Origin: Clostridiaceae bacterium
GTDB lineage: Bacteria > Bacillota > Clostridia > Saccharofermentanales > UBA5734
NCBI GenBank assembly: GCA_012729935.1
Contig: JAAYBY010000087.1
Span: forward strand, 1-9,957
DNA length: 9,957 nt
Reading direction: 5' to 3'
The position numbers and the translations under genes are program-made. Shown here in pieces: positions 7,030 to 9,957 of the stretch (the stretch's first letter is position 1; each line of letters begins with the position of its first letter). The notes under the pieces were generated by a model. That model made no database searches and was not told the origin of the DNA. It was given only the letters and a program-made list of their open reading frames with translations.

Positions 7030-7986
7030 TCACTGATTTCCGTCTGCCGGAACTGTCTGGATCTCATCTGATTCATTCAGCGGCAGAAGTTTGAGAATAT
7101 CACTGTCATCACTGATGATGACACGGATTCCAGGCAGTATTTCCTCCATAGCTTCCAGATACATTCTGGTCCGTGTGATTTCAGGAAAATTTGCGTACTC
7201 TTGATACATGGAGAGAAAGCGGTCACGCTCACCCATTGCTTCATTAATTTTGCTTTGTTTAGCACCTTCCGCAGCACGAACAATTTTATCTGCTTCAGCT
7301 CGTGCAGAAGGTAATTTGCTGTTTCTGTAGGCGATCGCCTCGTTTAATGCAGTCTCTTTCTCCTGTTTCGCTGTTTCAACATCACGAAAAGCCTTCGATA
7401 CTTCTTCTGTCGGCGGCTCAGAGTCATTGACCTTGACATCGAGAACCATTACTCCGATATCCTGCTCAAGCAGGCGCTGATGGAGGGTCTCTTTGACATC
7501 TGCCTGAATCTGAATTTTCCCGGTTGTCAGGACATCGTTGATGTTCTTTGTGCCGACAACAGCACGAACAGCGCTTTGCAGCATATTCTTGAGAATGACA
7601 TCCGGGTTGTTGGTCTCAAACAAATAGCGATACGGATCGCTGATTTTCCACTCCACAAAAAAGTCGATGTTAACGATGTTGAGATCGCCTGTTATCATTG
7701 TGCTCTCTTCGGGTATGGAATAGTAATCACCTGTTCCTGTGCTGCCATAACCCAGCTCAATCTTCTGGGTAATATTGACAGGTACATTTTGTGCGGATTG
7801 AATCGGCCACGGTAATTTTCCATGTAAGCCGGCATCAACGGTTTTCGTGTATTTGCCGAATGTTGTGATGACGCCCTGTTCGCTTTCAGCGACTGTAAAA
7901 AAGCTGCTTCTGCCAATCGCGATCAACAAGATCACAATGACGATCAGCCCGGCCAATCGGATGATCCGAATGGTTTCTGCTTTCAT
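7030..7986 (-). CDS. hflK: HflK-type SPFH membrane protein
   Basis: The 318-residue protein has one membrane helix (about 8-26), then ESEQGVITTFGKYTKTVDAGLHGKLPWPIQ, written here as positions 34-63, the HflK form of the SPFH start. NIDFFVEWKISDPYRYLF-like sequence and LQSAVRAVVG follow at about 108-145, and an Ala/Glu/Lys-rich coiled coil covers about 200-265. It lacks the long Gly-rich cytosolic N-terminus of E. coli HflK. AAGGAGG (7992-7998) lies 5 nt before the ATG, which makes this start secure. It is the first gene of an hflK-hflC operon that reads from a near-consensus promoter, and the hflC start lies within or just past its end. The product is expected in the cytoplasmic membrane with HflC. 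No ftsH gene is in the window. Confidence 0.94.
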   Translation of the reverse strand: MKAETIRIIRLAGLIVIVILLIAIGRSSFFTVAESEQGVITTFGKYTKTVDAGLHGKLPWPIQSAQNVPVNITQKIELGYGSTGTGDYYSIPEESTMITGDLNIVNIDFFVEWKISDPYRYLFETNNPDVILKNMLQSAVRAVVGTKNINDVLTTGKIQIQADVKETLHQRLLEQDIGVMVLDVKVNDSEPPTEEVSKAFRDVETAKQEKETALNEAIAYRNSKLPSARAEADKIVRAAEGAKQSKINEAMGERDRFLSMYQEYANFPEITRTRMYLEAMEEILPGIRVIISDDSDILKLLPLNESDEIQTVPADGNQ

Positions 7987-8033
7987 AGGAACCTCCTTGT
8001 TAACTTCTATGGTCTGTTACTTCACCAACGACT

Positions 8034-8062
8034 ATTATCAATCATTCATCTTCATCTGGCAA
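8034..8062 (-). promoter_or_regulatory. sigma-A promoter of the hflK-hflC operon
   Basis: On the minus strand TTGCCA (8062-8057), a 17-bp spacer and GATAAT (8039-8034) each match consensus at 5 of 6 positions. Initiation near 8027 gives a leader of about 40 nt before the hflK ATG. Confidence 0.75.
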
Positions 8063-8084
8063 CTGTCAGCCGTCAGCTCTGTTG

Positions 8085-8112
8085 TTGACCAGGGATAATG
8101 TCATGGTATAAC
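8085..8112 (+). promoter_or_regulatory. candidate promoter P1 upstream of the micro-ORF
   Basis: TTGACC (8085-8090), a 16-bp spacer and TATAAC (8107-8112) match consensus at 5 of 6 positions each. The first 15-bp direct repeat occupies the spacer between the two elements. It could feed the micro-ORF or the tRNA unit. Confidence 0.4.
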
Positions 8113-8131
8113 TCGTCAGGGAAAATGTCAT
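8090..8131 (+). repeat. two 15-bp direct repeats with related third motif
   Basis: CAGGGATAATGTCAT (8090-8104) and CAGGGAAAATGTCAT (8117-8131) match at 14 of 15 positions and start 27 bp apart. A shorter AAAATGTCA recurs at 8194-8202. The copies overlap candidate promoter elements, so they could be operator sites. Repeated GTCA-type motifs near a transposase-like start could instead mark an insertion sequence end. The sequence shows the repeat; both readings are inference. Confidence 0.65.
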
Positions 8132-8153
8132 CCCTCAAAATAAAACCTATAAT
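8125..8153 (+). promoter_or_regulatory. candidate promoter P2 upstream of the micro-ORF
   Basis: ATGTCA (8125-8130; 4 of 6), a 17-bp spacer and a perfect TATAAT (8148-8153). The -35 lies inside the second direct repeat. The -10 is only 6 bp before the micro-ORF ATG at 8160, so a transcript from here would begin inside that ORF and could start translation only at the ATG at 8172. Confidence 0.35.
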
Positions 8154-8159
8154 GAGAGG

Positions 8160-8207
8160 ATGAAATACGAAATGACCAAACAGGAAGCACGAAAAAATGT
8201 CAATTAA
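8160..8207 (+). pseudogene. 15-codon micro-ORF, possible remnant of a transposase start
   Basis: The ORF reads MKYEMTKQEARKNVN and stops at TAA. AGAGG (8155-8159) directly abuts the first ATG, which is too close to serve it, and is 12 nt from the internal ATG at 8172. The segment MTKQEARK resembles, from memory, the start of some integrase-core transposases (ISNCY-like), which would make this a deleted insertion sequence whose remaining right side is lost at the tRNA promoter. It could also be an unrelated small peptide or chance. No other part of a transposase is present. Confidence 0.25.
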
Positions 8208-8213
8208 ACGCAT

Positions 8214-8242
8214 TTGACAAAGGCACAAACAGATGCTATCAT
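8214..8242 (+). promoter_or_regulatory. strong sigma-A promoter of the tRNA unit
   Basis: A perfect TTGACA (8214-8219), a 17-bp spacer and TATCAT (8237-8242; 5 of 6). Initiation near 8249 gives a leader of about 20 nt before tRNA-Leu, as expected for a stable RNA unit. Confidence 0.85.
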
Positions 8243-8268
8243 AATCGAGCGCACAATGAAAACGTCAG

Positions 8269-8355
8269 GCTCGTGTGGCGGAACTGGCAGACGCACCGGA
8301 CTTAAAATCCGTCGGATTAACCTCCGTGCCGGTTCGAGTCCGGCCACGAGCACCA
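8269..8355 (+). tRNA. tRNA-Leu (anticodon UAA), CCA encoded
   Basis: The 87-nt gene folds as a class II tRNA. GCTCGTG pairs with CACGAGC in the acceptor stem, the D-arm contains GGCAGAC, the anticodon loop is CTTAAAA, a long variable arm begins CGG and ends CCG, and the T-arm is GCCGG-TTCGAGT-CCGGC. ACCA is encoded at the 3' end. The top pair of the anticodon stem (27-43) reads C opposite T, a mismatch; the other four pairs are sound. It decodes UUA, and by wobble UUG. Confidence 0.97.
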
Positions 8356-8402
8356 GACACTGGTTAATAGTTTTATAATCATTTTCGTTCGTGCATAATC
8401 GA

Positions 8403-8478
8403 CGCGGAGTAGAGCAGCTGGTAGCTTGTCGGGCTCATAACCCGGAGGTCGCAGGTTCGAATCCTGCCTCCGCAACCA
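8403..8478 (+). tRNA. initiator tRNA-fMet (anticodon CAU), CCA encoded
   Basis: The 76-nt gene starts CGCGGAG and pairs with CTCCGCA, leaving the C1-A72 mismatch that marks bacterial initiators. The anticodon stem has three consecutive G-C pairs (GGG/CCC) around CTCATAA, the second initiator hallmark. The T-arm is GCAGG-TTCGAAT-CCTGC. It lies 47 bp after tRNA-Leu with no convincing promoter of its own; a lone TATAAT at 8374-8379 lacks a -35. Co-transcription with tRNA-Leu is likely. Confidence 0.97.
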
Positions 8479-8481
8479 AAC

Positions 8482-8520
8482 AAAAACCGTCTGATCCTTT
8501 GATCAGGCGGTTTTTGTTTT
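8482..8520. terminator. strong intrinsic terminator, bidirectional
   Basis: A 15-bp stem (8482-8496 with 8501-8515, one G-T pair) around loop CTTT contains CTGATC/GATCAG and is flanked by A and T runs. It begins 3 nt after tRNA-fMet and has T-rich tails on both strands, so it can also end the ceramidase-like gene arriving from the right. Confidence 0.93.
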
Positions 8521-8542
8521 CATACACTTGTAATTTTGACGA

Positions 8543-9957
8543 TTAGAAAAGCGAGTCGCAAAGCTTGACGCTTTCTTCCACCAGCAGATCTCCCCCGATG
8601 GCAGGATCGACATCACCGTTACAGATATAGGCACTGTAACCACCTGCGTTCGCTGCCTGGATCGTCGGTAGATACCCGAAGGAGTCATAGGTCTTCTGAA
8701 TGCTCCATAAATTTCTTGCACTGCATTTTCTCATCATTCTGCCCGCATATTCCTGATACAGTTCGAAAGGGTTGGATACCCAGGCTGTATTGCCGATGCG
8801 CAGGGCTGTAATCTCAGTTTCCACTGTTTCATACCGGTCTTTGTTTTCAAATTTTTCAATCGTCGCTTCAACTCTTTTGGCAAGCGCAAGAGGTGTCCGA
8901 AAATAGGGTTCCATTTTCTTTTGTACATAATCCCTGATGTCATACCTGACCTTATCTGTATCTTTTAATGCCAATGCCCATTGGTATTCAACCGCTGTGG
9001 GGATCCATCCGGGAAGCCTGATCTGCTTGACTGCCACATTAAACGTTGAAAAGTCCTTGACAGTTTCAACGGGAAAATCCATTTCTGCTGTAATGCCGTT
9101 GAAAATGCGGCGGGCCATGTGGTCGGCACCTTCTTTGTCAAACATACTGCCGTAACCATAGTCCTTAGTAAGCAGATTACGCGGAGAAAGGTTTCCGGTA
9201 GAACTGATCAGAGGAAGGAACAGAAAATCGTTGCCGTATCTATCGACCAACAGGGCTCGCACCCGGCCGATATAATCACTGCTGATGAAATACTGGTGTT
9301 CCAGAATCTGGGCCGTGCATGGAATAGATGCGATCACTCCCCGAAGGACATCCCTGCTGTCTCTTATGAACATCAGGTTGACCGGCCCGCCATCCGGCCC
9401 TTCCATTCTAACGAAATCAGGCCTTGATGTATCAATATACATAACAGCTTCGCCGGTCTTGATGATGCCTCGCCGACAGCAGCCTGTCTGAACAGGAGAA
9501 ACCGCTGTCTGCACATAAAAACCGGATATTTTATTGGCATTGGCCTCGACAACGGCATCTGATACTACCCGTACCACAAAATCATGGTATTCTTTGTTGC
9601 TCATAATATCGTGATCGGTTGTTTGAATGTTGACACCTCCAGCTTTAATTAAGGTGTTTGTGCCAGGCGCTGTGTGCGTGTGTGTGGCAGACAGAACAAT
9701 GTTTCCGGTTTTTAAACCGGGTGCTTTTCTGCGAACCAGATCACGAACATCATCATTCAGCTTTTTGTAGATGTTGCACAGGTCGCAACTGACCCAGGTA
9801 ACCGACGCAGAGCCATTATCCATCGCTAAAGCAGTCGTTGTAATCTCATAGTCGATTTCCGATGTGATCCGTTCGTAAAACTGCCCTGATAAGGATACCT
9901 TTCTGCCATAGGGTGTAATACTCTTCGTTGACCAGCCTGCACACATTGTTATTGGCA
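8543..9957 (-). CDS. neutral/alkaline ceramidase-like hydrolase (5' end uncertain)
   Basis: From the ATG at 9946 the protein has 467 residues. The frame is still open to the window edge, and no ribosome binding site is visible in the last 11 bases, so the true start may lie outside. The opening MCAGWSTKSITPYG resembles the usual first residues of this family, so little is likely missing. SATHTHTAPG (His89, His91) matches the zinc-binding HTH motif, and CTAQILEHQYFISSDYIG (210-227) offers a further His217. STGNLSPRN contains the presumed nucleophile Ser254, with Asn252 where GDxSPN enzymes have Asp. SNPFELYQEY (391-400) and a Gly-rich end complete the fold. Known neutral ceramidases hydrolyse N-acyl sphingosines; short bacterial homologues such as this often have unproven substrates. 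No signal peptide is visible, so location is uncertain. Confidence 0.85.
   Translation of the reverse strand, partial: PITMCAGWSTKSITPYGRKVSLSGQFYERITSEIDYEITTTALAMDNGSASVTWVSCDLCNIYKKLNDDVRDLVRRKAPGLKTGNIVLSATHTHTAPGTNTLIKAGGVNIQTTDHDIMSNKEYHDFVVRVVSDAVVEANANKISGFYVQTAVSPVQTGCCRRGIIKTGEAVMYIDTSRPDFVRMEGPDGGPVNLMFIRDSRDVLRGVIASIPCTAQILEHQYFISSDYIGRVRALLVDRYGNDFLFLPLISSTGNLSPRNLLTKDYGYGSMFDKEGADHMARRIFNGITAEMDFPVETVKDFSTFNVAVKQIRLPGWIPTAVEYQWALALKDTDKVRYDIRDYVQKKMEPYFRTPLALAKRVEATIEKFENKDRYETVETEITALRIGNTAWVSNPFELYQEYAGRMMRKCSARNLWSIQKTYDSFGYLPTIQAANAGGYSAYICNGDVDPAIGGDLLVEESVKLCDSLF

Noticed and set aside
8356..8402. TATAAT at 8374-8379 as a separate promoter for tRNA-fMet.
   Set aside because: No -35 element lies 16-18 bp upstream; that position falls in the 3' end of tRNA-Leu.
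8269..8520. The tRNA pair as an attachment site for an integrated element.
   Set aside because: Both tRNAs are intact, no repeat of a tRNA 3' end was seen, and no integrase gene is present.
9119..9427. 102-codon plus-strand open frame opposite the ceramidase-like gene.
   Set aside because: It mirrors a well-supported coding region, lacks a ribosome binding site and resembles nothing known.
1..9957. CRISPR array, complete insertion sequence, toxin-antitoxin pair or phage module.
   Set aside because: No regularly spaced repeats, no intact transposase or integrase and no recognisable small gene pair were found on either strand.

Overview
The window looks like a Bacillota chromosome, probably Clostridia-like. 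Start sites carry strong AAGGAG-type ribosome binding sites, several promoters are near-consensus sigma-A, the terminators are intrinsic, and the closest family resemblance is the anaerobic sulfatase-maturating enzyme (anSME) of Clostridium. The ceramidase-like protein and anSME fit an anaerobic, possibly host-associated lifestyle. That is inference; no marker in the window fixes the genus.

Layout. (1) 1-2251, plus strand: the end of one ABC exporter half and the whole of a second, overlapping by ATGA. Together they are the two halves of a heterodimeric exporter with one degenerate and one consensus ATP site. (2) 2246-5312, minus strand: thpR (2H RNA phosphoesterase), an anSME-type radical SAM/SPASM enzyme, and a lipoprotein with a transglutaminase-like Cys-His-Asp fold. 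The last two genes abut and are probably translated together. (3) 5336-6088, plus strand: an extended -10 promoter, a cytosolic papain-like/C39-like protein, and a palindromic terminator that can serve both strands. (4) 6107-8062, minus strand: an hflK-hflC operon behind a near-consensus promoter. (5) 8081-8520, plus strand: a dense non-coding block with two 15-bp direct repeats, two candidate promoters, a 15-codon micro-ORF that may be a transposase remnant, a consensus promoter, tRNA-Leu(UAA), initiator tRNA-fMet and a strong terminator. (6) 8543-9957, minus strand: a neutral ceramidase-like hydrolase whose 5' end may lie outside the window.

How the genes fit together. The exporter halves form one pump. 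HflK and HflC form one membrane SPFH complex. The two tRNAs form one transcription unit. The anSME/transglutaminase-lipoprotein pair is the least explained unit: anSME normally activates sulfatases, and no sulfatase or sulfatase-type target motif was seen here. I found no CRISPR array, complete insertion sequence, phage module or recognisable defence system. The best candidates for something undescribed are the anSME-lipoprotein coupling and the repeat/promoter/micro-ORF block at 8085-8207.
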